From: Methanomicrobium sp. W14
GTDB lineage: Archaea; Halobacteriota; Methanomicrobia; Methanomicrobiales; Methanomicrobiaceae
NCBI RefSeq assembly: GCF_017875315.1
Contig: NZ_JAGGMM010000002.1
Location: 310,001 to 374,000, forward strand
DNA: 64,000 nt
Reading direction: 5' to 3'
The notes under the pieces are model-generated. The model ran no database searches. It had not been told where the DNA came from and saw nothing but the letters and a program-made list of their open reading frames with translations. Every line of letters starts with the position of its first letter. The stretch's first letter is position 1. The translations under genes were made by a program, and so were the position numbers. Positions 26,606-35,177 of this stretch are shown here, one piece after another.

Positions 26606-27112
26606 TTAATCTTCAGACACCTCAGTACACCTGTTAAAAGCGCAGCTGCTGCGAAAATCAATTCCCACAAGTATGAATACCATCCCGACTGCACGTGGTA
26701 CAGCTTTTCGGACTTCTTTTGAGAGACCGATTTCCATAAACAGTCCCCCTTTTTTTTGCGGCTGGCACCCGATTACATGGACGTCCATCTTATTTTTAAG
26801 CATTTCCAGAGATGATGAGATACCCCCGGGCTCTGCGTCCTTCAGTTTTCTTTCAAATTCCTCATTAAGGTTGAATTTCGTAATGTCGCCAGGCACGGAG
26901 CAAAAATCGACGATGTCAATTACAATCAGTTTTTTTGTGGTTTTAGGATCAAGCAGGCTAAAGAGAAGTTCAGGCCCGCCAAGCCCGGCATCGATGGTTT
27001 TTACGTTTCCGGGAAGCACGGTTCTTTTAAGCTCTTCAATTACAGCCGGACCGAACCCGTCATCGGCAAATAACGGATTTCCGCAGCCTGCGATTACAAT
27101 CTCGGGATACAA
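26606..27112 (-). CDS. frhD: Hydrogenase maturation protease (HycI/FrhD family)
   Basis: This 168-residue protein has the family signature GCGNPLFADDGFGP (nickel-sensing Asp included), DAGLGGPELLF, and the second acidic VIDIVDF segment. Such proteases clip the C-terminal tail of a NiFe-hydrogenase large subunit after nickel insertion; the length and sequence suit the F420-reducing hydrogenase enzyme FrhD, though no hydrogenase genes are in the window. I prefer the TTG at 27112 because AGAGG lies 8 bases before it. Divergent from hcgA and upstream of mcrB on the same strand. Confidence 0.82.
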   Translation of the reverse strand: MYPEIVIAGCGNPLFADDGFGPAVIEELKRTVLPGNVKTIDAGLGGPELLFSLLDPKTTKKLIVIDIVDFCSVPGDITKFNLNEEFERKLKDAEPGGISSSLEMLKNKMDVHVIGCQPQKKGGLFMEIGLSKEVRKAVPRAVGMVFILVGIDFRSSCAFNRCTEVSED

Positions 27113-27265
27113 TTGCAATACCTCTTTTTTCGTTTAGTATACCTGTTGCAGTCTGATCTCTTTGGTATTAAAAATAATAAATATTTAGTGATTTAGTAAT
27201 ATTAAAAATAGGTTTAATATGAAAATTTAATATTGCATAACCTGAACCATATATGTGATGAAACA

Positions 27266-28321
27266 ATGATTGAAGATATCCTGAAAATGGCGGAGTGTGG
27301 GATAAGACCTGGCAAAAGTGATGTTTTGCGCCTCTTCCAGCCGAAAAATGATGATGAATTCTCAAAAATAATTGATACTGCCTTTGGAATTAAAAAGCAA
27401 TACAGCAAAACCGTAAAACTGACATCTACAATTCATATTACAAACGAGTGCAGTATCACACCTAAATGCAAGTACTGCGGTTTTGCCGCAGGGACATCTC
27501 CTGACGGGTACTATAAGCCGTTTTTTAAGACCGACGAAGAAATACTCCGGGCCTCGGTAAAGATTGAGGAGTCGGGCATCCCGAGGGTCAGCTGTTCCGG
27601 GGGTCACGGGTTCGGGGGGAAGCAGGCAGTTAAGGCCGCTTCTATCGTAAAGGAAAATACATCTCTTGAACTTTTAGTCAATGTAGGGTTTGACCTGGAC
27701 AAAAACTCTCTTGAAGAACTGGCCGGCTACGGAACGGATACGGTATGCTGCAATCTTGAGACGACAAATGAAGCGATATTCAGTTACTTAAAGCCGGGTG
27801 AGTCACTTAGAGGCCGGATAGATGTGTGCAGAAAGATATGCGACAGCGGCATAGAGCTCTCGTCAGGACTTCTTATAGGAATAGGCGAATCTTATGAAGA
27901 CCGTTTCAATCACCTGAATTTCCTGGGGGAATTTTCAGGTCTCGGAGAAATTCCTATAATGGGCTTCAATCCTTACAGGGGTACACCTATGGAAAACTGC
28001 CCTCCGTGTCCGTTAAGGGAGCAGATGCTTACAATAGCGGTAACCAGGATATTGTTCCCTGAAATCAGGATTACCGTCCCGACACCTACCATAGGGCCTG
28101 AAAACGTCAGGTATTCCCTGATGGCCGGTGCTGATAATCTTGCCACAGTAATCCCTGTAAATTATCCTCTTGAAGTGAAAGGTGTCGGCTCTCCTGTCTG
28201 CGGAACGCTTGACGGCGTCCTGAAAGTCGTAGAAGAAATGGAATTAAGTCCGCAGATCCGGTTTTCCAAAAAGTCGCAGAGAAGAATAGTTCCTGTCGGT
28301 CAGGTAATACGGCATGAGTAG
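27266..28321 (+). CDS. hcgA: Radical SAM protein HcgA (HmdB), FeGP cofactor synthesis
   Basis: The 351-residue protein has cysteines 62, 68 and 71 as CX5CX2C (CSITPKCKYC), the unusual radical-SAM motif described for HcgA/HmdB, in a biotin-synthase-like fold. It is required for making the pyridinol part of the iron-guanylylpyridinol cofactor of Hmd, although its exact reaction is unsettled. I start it at the ATG at 27266, preceded by GTGATG, not at a TTG 33 bp earlier. It leads the run hcgABCD. Confidence 0.92.
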   Translation: MIEDILKMAECGIRPGKSDVLRLFQPKNDDEFSKIIDTAFGIKKQYSKTVKLTSTIHITNECSITPKCKYCGFAAGTSPDGYYKPFFKTDEEILRASVKIEESGIPRVSCSGGHGFGGKQAVKAASIVKENTSLELLVNVGFDLDKNSLEELAGYGTDTVCCNLETTNEAIFSYLKPGESLRGRIDVCRKICDSGIELSSGLLIGIGESYEDRFNHLNFLGEFSGLGEIPIMGFNPYRGTPMENCPPCPLREQMLTIAVTRILFPEIRITVPTPTIGPENVRYSLMAGADNLATVIPVNYPLEVKGVGSPVCGTLDGVLKVVEEMELSPQIRFSKKSQRRIVPVGQVIRHE

Positions 28322-28347
28322 AATTTTTTGATTTTCAGGAAGAAGAC

Positions 28348-28833
28348 ATGAGTTTCGAAGATATAATCAAAAACGCTTTTCTGGAGTCGATGAACGGTGA
28401 AAGGAGGGGGGACACTCCCGGTGAAACCGAAATGATAAGGGAATATATCAAAGATTCAAAGAAAATTGTCGTCCCGAACTGCAATGACCAGAAAGTGGAG
28501 GCTATAAACGAAGTATTAAAAAAGTTCGGGCTTTCTTTGGCCTCTCATCTTAATGTATATACAAACTGCTGCGATGCCTCAAGGATGCCGGCCGTGGAAA
28601 AAGCCTGTCTTGCACTCGACATTACAGGGGCCGACCTCGTGATTGCAAGGGGAAGGCTTGGAGTTCCTGGCTCAGGGTCAATGCTTATAATAATGGACTG
28701 CAGGGGAAGAATTCTTTCGGCAGCAATTTCCCCCCCGCATCATGCCCACGGAAAAACAGTCTATGAAGCCGTAAAAGACGAAATTAAAACTGCTCTGGAA
28801 AGAATCGGGTTTGTTGACGGAATAATTTCATGA
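28348..28833 (+). CDS. hcgB: HcgB, pyridinol guanylyltransferase
   Basis: The 161-residue protein matches HcgB, which joins GMP from GTP to the pyridinol 4-hydroxyl in FeGP cofactor synthesis. Visible features are VVPNCNDQKVEAINEVLKKF, the ADLVIARGRLGVPGSGS phosphate-binding region and SPPHHAHGKTVYEA with paired histidines near the C-terminus. It is 26 bp downstream of hcgA and 10 bp before hcgC. The length is near that of characterised homologues. Confidence 0.88.
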   Translation: MSFEDIIKNAFLESMNGERRGDTPGETEMIREYIKDSKKIVVPNCNDQKVEAINEVLKKFGLSLASHLNVYTNCCDASRMPAVEKACLALDITGADLVIARGRLGVPGSGSMLIIMDCRGRILSAAISPPHHAHGKTVYEAVKDEIKTALERIGFVDGIIS

Positions 28834-28843
28834 GACGATTAAT

Positions 28844-29659
28844 ATGACGGATAGCATAACCTGCGAAACGGGAATCACTCCAACTGTTATGACTTTTTTT
28901 TCGGACTGTACAGTATACGACCTTATTGACGCTGTTGCAGGAGTAAAAGTCCTCTCAGTACTTGAATGGATGATGAAAAAACGCATCTCTCCCGGGAAAT
29001 GTCTTATTATGGGTTCATATCTTACGGGTGCAAAGCTTGCAGACTGCCTGTCTGAAAAGTCCCGTGTGACGGTTGTCGATATCAACCCCCAGACGCATTT
29101 TCTTCTCGGTGACCGGGTTAGGGTTGCAGGCTGCATTGAAGAGGTTTCGGATGAGAGATGGGACATGATTGTTGATACGACGGGTTTCGGAGGAACGGAC
29201 CCAAAAAGTCTTCTGAAGTTACGGACTCCGGATGTTTTTATTGTTGAAAACCCGTGTTCTGATGGCAGCGGAGATGCTTTGAAAAAAATCAATCACAGCA
29301 GAAAACTGCTTGAAACAATGAACGCACCAGCGGGTGGACTTTTGCATTCCGGTGGTCTGAATTCAAAAACTTCAGGTACAATGACCATTGCAATCGAAAT
29401 TCTGCGCAGGTCTATGGAGGATGCACTCTCAATGGACGGGGTATTATATGCTGCGGCATCGATGGAATTTTACGAACGGATTCTTTTCAAAGAAAAGAAC
29501 CCGGAAAAATTTGTGAAAAGCCTGAAGAAAAATGCCTTTACTGTTTCATCCGTAAACTCTGTGGACTGCAACGATATTATCACAAATAACCTTGGAAGAC
29601 TAAAATCAGAGGTCATTGATTTTGGGGGTGGGAAAAATAAAGGCGTCTTATCTTTTTAA
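28844..29659 (+). CDS. hcgC: HcgC, SAM-dependent pyridinol C3-methyltransferase
   Basis: The 271-residue protein is in the HcgC position and has a Rossmann-like segment KCLIMGSYLTGAKLADCL followed by VTVVDINPQTHFLLGD, which fits SAM binding. HcgC methylates C3 of the pyridinol precursor. An IVDTTGFGGTDP loop and VENPCSDGSGDAL follow. It overlaps the start of hcgD by about 30 bp, suggesting coupled translation. Confidence 0.88.
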   Translation: MTDSITCETGITPTVMTFFSDCTVYDLIDAVAGVKVLSVLEWMMKKRISPGKCLIMGSYLTGAKLADCLSEKSRVTVVDINPQTHFLLGDRVRVAGCIEEVSDERWDMIVDTTGFGGTDPKSLLKLRTPDVFIVENPCSDGSGDALKKINHSRKLLETMNAPAGGLLHSGGLNSKTSGTMTIAIEILRRSMEDALSMDGVLYAAASMEFYERILFKEKNPEKFVKSLKKNAFTVSSVNSVDCNDIITNNLGRLKSEVIDFGGGKNKGVLSF

Positions 29660-30365
29660 AAGAATTGAAGAGAAAATACCTCCAAATCTGGCTTTGGACA
29701 ACGATAAAATCGGTCTTACAGACAGGACGGGTGATTGCGATTTTGAAGTGGAAAAAGTTTTGGTCCTTATGGACTACCTATCTCCCGGGGCCGGGGACTT
29801 TACAGACTACGACAGTTATGACCTTCTAATCCTTCATCATCCCCCGGCGGAAAAACCTCCTCTTCCTGCATACGTTATTCATTCCAACTGGGATATCGTC
29901 AGAGGCGGAGCCTGCGACGCACTTGCCGACTGCCTTAATGTCATTTCCGAGGAAGTTCTTGATGAGAATACCGGGCTTGGGAGAATCGGGACTTTAAAAT
30001 GCGGGCCGGTTCCACTCTCTGAATTCTGCAGAGATGTAATGGAAAAACTTGGTATAAACTTTATCAGAACGGTAAACTACCGGGGTGACGTGATGATTGA
30101 AAGAATCAGCCTGGTGTCCGGTTTTGGTCTCAAAAATCCGGGTCTCATAGAAAAAGCACAGCAAAAAGGAGCAGACCTTTTCCTTTCAGGTGATCTGGTT
30201 CATTCATGCGCAGTTGCCGCAAAAAATTCCGGCTTTGTTCTTTTGGACGCATCACATTATGCAACCGAACTTCCCGGCCTGTACAAACTTGGCAGAGTGA
30301 TAGAAGGACTCGGCGTAAAAGCCAATGTAATCGATACAAAAATTCCGTGGACAGTCATCCACTGA
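29628..30365 (+). CDS. hcgD: HcgD, Nif3-like iron protein
   Basis: A Nif3/DUF34 family protein: the metal-binding LLILHHPPAEKP region and C-terminal LLDASHYATELPGLY carry the conserved His and acidic residues of the dinuclear site. HcgD is proposed to deliver iron to the Hmd cofactor. The frame can begin at TTG 29616, but GTG at 29628 gives the family-like start (MGKIKASYLFKRIEEKIPP). It overlaps hcgC by 32 bp. After it comes a 240-bp gap with its own signals before hcgE. Confidence 0.85.
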   Translation: MGKIKASYLFKRIEEKIPPNLALDNDKIGLTDRTGDCDFEVEKVLVLMDYLSPGAGDFTDYDSYDLLILHHPPAEKPPLPAYVIHSNWDIVRGGACDALADCLNVISEEVLDENTGLGRIGTLKCGPVPLSEFCRDVMEKLGINFIRTVNYRGDVMIERISLVSGFGLKNPGLIEKAQQKGADLFLSGDLVHSCAVAAKNSGFVLLDASHYATELPGLYKLGRVIEGLGVKANVIDTKIPWTVIH

Positions 30366-30553
30366 TATAACCGGAATATATCTTTTTTAATATTTTAGGA
30401 TCTAAATTTTTTATCTTTTCGGCGCCTTTTTGTATTTTCCAAAGTCTTTTTTTGCAGATATATGATTTCAATATCTGATCCTCCAACACGGATCTTTAAT
30501 ATTTATTCATAAAGAAAATTATTTTAGTAATAATAACCAAAAACCAGACAAAG

Positions 30554-30580
30554 CGGATTGATGTTCTGCCTGACAATCCG
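30554..30580 (+). promoter_or_regulatory. Inverted repeat in the hcgE leader
   Basis: CGGATTG (30554-30560) and CAATCCG (30574-30580) form a perfect 7-bp stem with a 13-nt loop, followed by a third CCGGATTATG half (30588-30597), 28 bp before the hcgE start. It may be an operator or RNA hairpin regulating the second hcg transcript. Confidence 0.35.
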
Positions 30581-30607
30581 TTTGGAACCGGATTATGTAG
30601 TGATATA

Positions 30608-31246
30608 ATGTCCATCGAAGATTTGGAAAAAAAGAAAGTCCCTTTTGGAGAAGTTACCCTTGTGGGTGCAGGAAGGCTTGGACTGCGCACAGCCATCAAC
30701 CTTTACGGTGTCCATGGCGGCGGCCCTGAAAGGCTTACTCTTATTGACGGTCAGAAAATTTCTTCCGACGATCAGCCGTTTAAACTGCTCGGAGCAAAGA
30801 ATGGTGATTTCAAGGTCCGTTTCATTGAAAGGATTCTCGGTGACACCGGCACGAAAAAAGTAACCGGAATCCCTGAAAATGCCTGTGAAAACAACCTTGA
30901 TTTTATTAAAGGCGATGTTGTATGCATTGAAGTTGCAGGAGGGGACACTCTCCCCTTAACGGCTGAAATAATCAGGCATGTCAAAAGCTACGGCGGCTCA
31001 ACAATAAGCACGATGGGTGTAGGTGGAGTTGGTGACGAGGAGGTGAAGGTCATTGACATAAGCGAAGGCAGTCCCGACAATCCGATAATTACCGGTCTTC
31101 AGAGTTATGGAATTACAAAGAACCACGTGATGGTAGGCACCGGAAAACTGATACGTGACTGGGAGCCGGTGACTCCATGGGTCCTTGACAGGGTGGCGTG
31201 CAGGATAAGTTCTGAAATACTGAAAATTCTAAACCGCAGAAAGTGA
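30608..31246 (+). CDS. hcgE: HcgE, ThiF/E1-like adenylyltransferase
   Basis: The 212-residue protein has the nucleotide-binding GAGRLGLRTA (about 20-29) and the LTLIDGQKISSDDQPFKLLGA region of E1/ThiF enzymes. HcgE adenylates the carboxylate of guanylylpyridinol so that HcgF can form a thioester. The zinc-ribbon cysteines seen in some E1 enzymes are absent, as expected for HcgE. hcgF begins 4 bp after its stop. Confidence 0.88.
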   Translation: MSIEDLEKKKVPFGEVTLVGAGRLGLRTAINLYGVHGGGPERLTLIDGQKISSDDQPFKLLGAKNGDFKVRFIERILGDTGTKKVTGIPENACENNLDFIKGDVVCIEVAGGDTLPLTAEIIRHVKSYGGSTISTMGVGGVGDEEVKVIDISEGSPDNPIITGLQSYGITKNHVMVGTGKLIRDWEPVTPWVLDRVACRISSEILKILNRRK

Positions 31247-31250
31247 AAAA

Positions 31251-31772
31251 ATGATAAAAATAGCTACCGCCGAGTGTTTCACCCACGGCAGAATAGGTAT
31301 GGAAATCCACGCTTTTTCACGCGGGTACTTTAATGATTACGTTATTGACCTTGACCCTGAGGTGTACAGGTTGTCGCTTGTGGCGTCCCTGTTCATTCCG
31401 ACGCTTACAGGTGTCAGGAGTATTCTTGGTTTTGAACCCCTTAAACCTGAGGAAACGATAGACGACATAAAGGTGTATGATCAGGAGAAGGATAATTTAA
31501 TGGCGGTAAAAATGGCCGAAGCCGTCAGGTCAAAGACCGGTGCGGATATAGGCATAGGCACTACGGCCGGCATCGGAAAAGGTGCGATCGCCGTTTTGAC
31601 CAATGACTTAAAGGTTGTAGCCTCTTCAGGTATGTATGCGGATTTGAGGTCTTCTGATGTGCACCAGATTATGAAAAGGGAGGATTATGGTGTGAAAAAG
31701 GCTCTCCTTCTCCTTGAAAACGTTTTGAAAGGAGAAATAAAAGCTGATAAAAGCGAAATCCTTTATTTCTGA
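31251..31772 (+). CDS. hcgF: HcgF, guanylylpyridinol thioester-forming protein
   Basis: The 173-residue protein has a cysteine at position 9 (IATAECFTHGRIG), matching the catalytic Cys9 of HcgF that takes the activated guanylylpyridinol as a thioester, a precursor of the acyl-iron bond. The GADIGIGTTAGIGKGAIAV loop is also typical. It follows hcgE by 4 bp and precedes a 220-bp gap before hcgG. Confidence 0.88.
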   Translation: MIKIATAECFTHGRIGMEIHAFSRGYFNDYVIDLDPEVYRLSLVASLFIPTLTGVRSILGFEPLKPEETIDDIKVYDQEKDNLMAVKMAEAVRSKTGADIGIGTTAGIGKGAIAVLTNDLKVVASSGMYADLRSSDVHQIMKREDYGVKKALLLLENVLKGEIKADKSEILYF

Positions 31773-31917
31773 AGTTTTGTCCGGCTTTTGATTTTGAGAG
31801 AGTCTTTAAAATTCAATTCCTTTTAATTTCTGTTTTTGCAGTAATCAGGTCCGTATCCGTATTTTAAAACTTTTGTATAATAGGCATCTTTTAGGCTGTA
31901 GGCTCTTTTTATTAAAT

Positions 31918-31930
31918 CTAATAAAATTAG
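31918..31930. promoter_or_regulatory. Palindrome upstream of hcgG
   Basis: CTAATAAAATTAG is a 13-bp palindrome (CTAAT-AAA-ATTAG) 62 bp before the hcgG start. It overlaps TAAATCTAATAA (about 31914-31925), a 12-mer also present upstream of mcrB. It may be an operator or part of the promoter. Confidence 0.3.
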
Positions 31931-31991
31931 TATGAATTAATAAGTATTATTTTAGAATAATAACATACATTGCCTTTTGGCAGGATGACAT

Positions 31992-33509
31992 ATGGAAGAT
32001 GTAATCAGAAGAGCTGTATCGGACCCAATGGCCGCATGGGAGCTTTCAAAAACAAAGAAAGACCCGGCAGAGATTGTCGAATGCGTATCGCGTCTTGACA
32101 GAAACGAAACGATGAAACTGGGGATGAATTTTAAGAGGTTTCCTATAGGTTGCGATTTAACGGAGGTCCTTGTAGGGACCTGCGCCTCGGACCTGGACAA
32201 AATCGATATAATGGGAAATTCTTTTCTTTCCGATTCCATTGGTGCGTCTGTTCACGTATGCGCCTATGCATTTGCAGATATCGCCGAAGCGAACGGGATG
32301 AAGGGAATAGATCTTTTTAAGGAAATAAGGGAGAACACCGAGGTCCCGCTGGATTTGGACCATTTCGGAAGCTACGGACCGATGAGGTTTCCTAAAGAAA
32401 TTACTGGTTGTTCAGGGTGGTGCTATAACCAGGGCCCTCCGTTTGAAGGCTGCCCGCGGGACAGGATTCATGTAAGACTTGTCGATAAGGAAAAGGAGGA
32501 CCTCTGCGACAGGGATGAATGGGTAAAAGTTTCATCGTCGGTTGCGGTTAATCTTACATGCGTCCAGGGAGCGGAGGGGCACGCTGCACCGCTTAAAGAA
32601 GCCGTGGACGTTGCAGGACTCGCGAAAAAGTATGGCAAACCCGTTGAAGCGATTATGTTCGCCGGGGACGGTTATGAAGATCTCATCAAAGGCTTTTCTT
32701 CGGCTCTTGATATTGGTGCGGACATATTTGTAATAGAGGGAGGCCCTTTTAACCGTGCAGAAAACCGTCTCGACGCCTTTTCAAGGGCGGTTGCTGTGGC
32801 AAGGATTCTTGCACCCGGAAAAATAGTGGTTACAAACGGTGCCTACGAGGATGAATGCCGTATTGGTCTTCGTTCCGGTCTGAACGGTATAATTACCGGA
32901 TTTCCGAAGAACCATCACGGTTATATGTGCGGCTATTCACCCGGAACGGCGAAAAGGGGCAGGTTCGGACTTCCGAGAGTTATGCAGATTATACGTGAAG
33001 AGGTTAAGGAGGGCCTGACGCATGCACCTATAGGGAAAGGAGAACTGGAATCTCTTGCACGTGCTGTGAAAGCCGCGGGTCAGTCGAACGTTTACCCTGA
33101 AAAGATAGGATATACTTATGTCGGAGATGCTCACTGGGTGTCTCTTCCTTCAACGCCTTTATATGAAAGGGTTTCCGTCAAAAACACTGTTTCTGATATT
33201 GTCAAAATGGCTGATGAGGGTATTATAGGAGAAAGTGTGGCTCTTCTCGGGGGACGGTTTGTCTCCTGGGTTATTGCAAAGGAGCTTGACGGCAGGGTTG
33301 ACCGGATAAGGATAAGCGATGCCGACTCATGGGTGGAGCAGGTGACTGTCGACAATCTCAGTTGCGGGCTGAAATCAGAAGTATGCCGCGCATACTCGGA
33401 TGACAAAGCCGCATATGATCAAAGCGACAGTACGATAATCTGCTCTACGATACCTTTCCTTTCGGAAAAAATTTCATGCGGTCTGAAAAATTCCATAAAG
33501 CTGGTTTAA
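31992..33509 (+). CDS. hcgG: HcgG, FeGP cofactor biosynthesis protein
   Basis: The 505-residue protein matches HcgG in place and length. An N-terminal part resembles a TIM-barrel-like enzyme (ADIFVIEGGPFN and NGAYEDECRIGLRSG), and a C-terminal part from about 405 looks Rossmann-like (GESVALLGGRFVSWVIAKEL). Conserved cysteines occur in TGCSGWCYNQGPPFEGCPRD. HcgG is needed for Hmd cofactor assembly and has been linked to forming the iron complex with its CO ligands, but the reaction is not fully settled. It has its own upstream region. Confidence 0.85.
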   Translation: MEDVIRRAVSDPMAAWELSKTKKDPAEIVECVSRLDRNETMKLGMNFKRFPIGCDLTEVLVGTCASDLDKIDIMGNSFLSDSIGASVHVCAYAFADIAEANGMKGIDLFKEIRENTEVPLDLDHFGSYGPMRFPKEITGCSGWCYNQGPPFEGCPRDRIHVRLVDKEKEDLCDRDEWVKVSSSVAVNLTCVQGAEGHAAPLKEAVDVAGLAKKYGKPVEAIMFAGDGYEDLIKGFSSALDIGADIFVIEGGPFNRAENRLDAFSRAVAVARILAPGKIVVTNGAYEDECRIGLRSGLNGIITGFPKNHHGYMCGYSPGTAKRGRFGLPRVMQIIREEVKEGLTHAPIGKGELESLARAVKAAGQSNVYPEKIGYTYVGDAHWVSLPSTPLYERVSVKNTVSDIVKMADEGIIGESVALLGGRFVSWVIAKELDGRVDRIRISDADSWVEQVTVDNLSCGLKSEVCRAYSDDKAAYDQSDSTIICSTIPFLSEKISCGLKNSIKLV

Positions 33510-33847
33510 GCGGAACCTTATTTCCCTGAAAATAATCTTTTTCAGGAAGTTTGTCCCGCTGTTTATTTACGTATTATATTCAGGATATGCAGGAAATAAT
33601 GGCAAATATACTTTTTTTGCAAAAATCATGAAAAAATCTGATTAGAATACGTTTTTTTAAGTTTTTTTCATTTGTTTTTCTATAGGATCAAATAATAAAG
33701 TTTATAATAAATAAAGCCAATTTTTTCATATTGTTTAAGTAAATTGTATAAAAAAATATTACTACTTACTTAAATAATAAAAAGAAATATCATAGAATGT
33801 AAAGAAATTAAATTTTTTACAGACTATGATAGATATAGGTGCATAAG
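33510..33847 (+). other. hmd upstream region, AT-rich
   Basis: A 338-bp stretch of very AT-rich DNA with no gene. It carries the spaced inverted repeat at 33734-33774 (listed separately) and, just before hmd, GATATAGGTGCATAAG with the ribosome binding site AGGTG. Long A and T runs between 33600 and 33720 may end the hcgG transcript. Confidence 0.5.
33734..33774. promoter_or_regulatory. Spaced inverted repeat upstream of hmd
   Basis: TTTAAGTAA (33734-33742) and TTACTTAAA (33766-33774) are perfect 9-bp arms separated by 23 bp, so their centres are 32 bp (three helical turns) apart. They lie 74-114 bp upstream of the hmd start codon. This spacing suits a regulator that binds two same-face sites. 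No regulator is assigned. Confidence 0.45.
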
Positions 33848-34876
33848 ATGAGTATTAAGAAAGTTGCGATTTTAGGTGCCGGCTGCTACAGGACGCACGC
33901 GGCAACAGGTATAACCAACTTTGCAAGAGCCTGTGAAGTTGCAGAAAAGGTCGGAAAGCCGGAGATAGCAATGGCGCACTCCACGGTGATTATGGGCGCC
34001 GAGCTTAAGTATCTGGCCGGAATAGACAACATAGTTATCTCTGATCCTTCATTTGGGGGGGAATTCACTGTAGTCAAAGACTTTGACTATAATGAAGTGA
34101 TAAAGGCGCACAAGGACGATCCCGAAAAGATAATGCCGAAGATAAGGGAAAAGGTCAACGAACTTGCAAAAACCGTTCCGAAACCTCCGAAAGGTGCAAT
34201 CCATTTCGTACACCCTGAAGAGCTCGGCCTGAAGGTAACGACGGACGACAGGGAGGCGGTAAAGGACGCTGACCTCATAATCACCTGGCTTCCGAAGGGG
34301 GACATGCAAAAAGGAATCATCGAGAAGTTTGCCGGGGATATCAAACAGGGGGCTATAATTACACATGCATGCACAATCCCGACGACTCTGTTCTACAAGA
34401 TATTTGAAGACCTTGGTATTGCCGACAAGGTTGAAGTAACATCATATCATCCCGGTTCTGTTCCGGAGAACAAGGGTCAGGTGTATATTGCAGAAGGCTA
34501 TGCCTCCAAAGAAGCTATTGACACGATGTACGAACTTGGAAAGAAGGCCCGCGGCAATGCGTTCAAGCTGCCTGCAGAACTTCTCGGGCCGGTCTGCGAC
34601 ATGTGTGCCGCACTTACGGCAATAACATATGCAGGTCTTCTGGCCTATCGTGACGCTGTCATGAACATTCTCGGGGCACCGGCAGGGTTCAGCCAGATGA
34701 TGGCAAAGGAGTCGCTTGAGCAGGTCAACGCCTACATGAACAGGGTAGGGATAAAGCACCTTGAGGAAAACCTTGACCCGGGTGTATTCCTTGGTACTGC
34801 CGATTCGATGAACTTCGGGCCAATAGCAGAGATTCTGCCCACAGTCCTGAAATTCCTGGAGAAAAGATCAAAATAA
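33848..34876 (+). CDS. hmd: [Fe]-hydrogenase (H2-forming methylene-H4MPT dehydrogenase)
   Basis: The 342-residue enzyme reduces methenyl- to methylene-tetrahydromethanopterin with H2, using the FeGP cofactor and no nickel. It shows the N-terminal GAGCYRTHAATGITNF with the catalytic His (residue 17), the PKGAIHFVHPE segment and the iron-ligand cysteine in ITHACTIPTT (Cys175, equivalent to Cys176 of described enzymes). The ATG at 33848 is chosen because AGGTG lies just upstream; the frame extends 9 bp further to a GTG. All seven maturation genes are next door. Confidence 0.97.
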   Translation: MSIKKVAILGAGCYRTHAATGITNFARACEVAEKVGKPEIAMAHSTVIMGAELKYLAGIDNIVISDPSFGGEFTVVKDFDYNEVIKAHKDDPEKIMPKIREKVNELAKTVPKPPKGAIHFVHPEELGLKVTTDDREAVKDADLIITWLPKGDMQKGIIEKFAGDIKQGAIITHACTIPTTLFYKIFEDLGIADKVEVTSYHPGSVPENKGQVYIAEGYASKEAIDTMYELGKKARGNAFKLPAELLGPVCDMCAALTAITYAGLLAYRDAVMNILGAPAGFSQMMAKESLEQVNAYMNRVGIKHLEENLDPGVFLGTADSMNFGPIAEILPTVLKFLEKRSK

Positions 34877-35177
34877 ATTAATTTTTCCGGAGGTATGCCA
34901 TTTCACGTTAAAGGACCGTATTCTATCCATAATTAAATATAAACAGGGTAAAAAGCAGCTTTGGTTGCAACACACATGCCTGAAGTATATATTTTGCTGT
35001 TGTTTTCCCCGCATAGGACTTAAAAAGGCAAATATATAAAATATTTAATCTCTGTTCCGGACAAAAAATCCTTTAACATACGTATTGTGGTATTCTAAGA
35101 AATTCATTTTATTTTCAATCCTTCATTCTGCCGGTTTGCCGGTATCCTGACGGCTTTTCATGCCGTCTGTTTTATTT
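34877..35177. other. Intergenic stretch
   Basis: About 300 bp between hmd and a convergent gene. AT-rich with no gene or RNA feature that I can support; T-rich segments near 34877-34886 and 35100-35120 may terminate transcripts from both sides. Confidence 0.35.

Noticed and set aside
33600-33720. Hairpin riboswitch in the hmd leader
   Set aside because: Only A/T runs and no consistent stems were found in the transcribed part close to the start codon.
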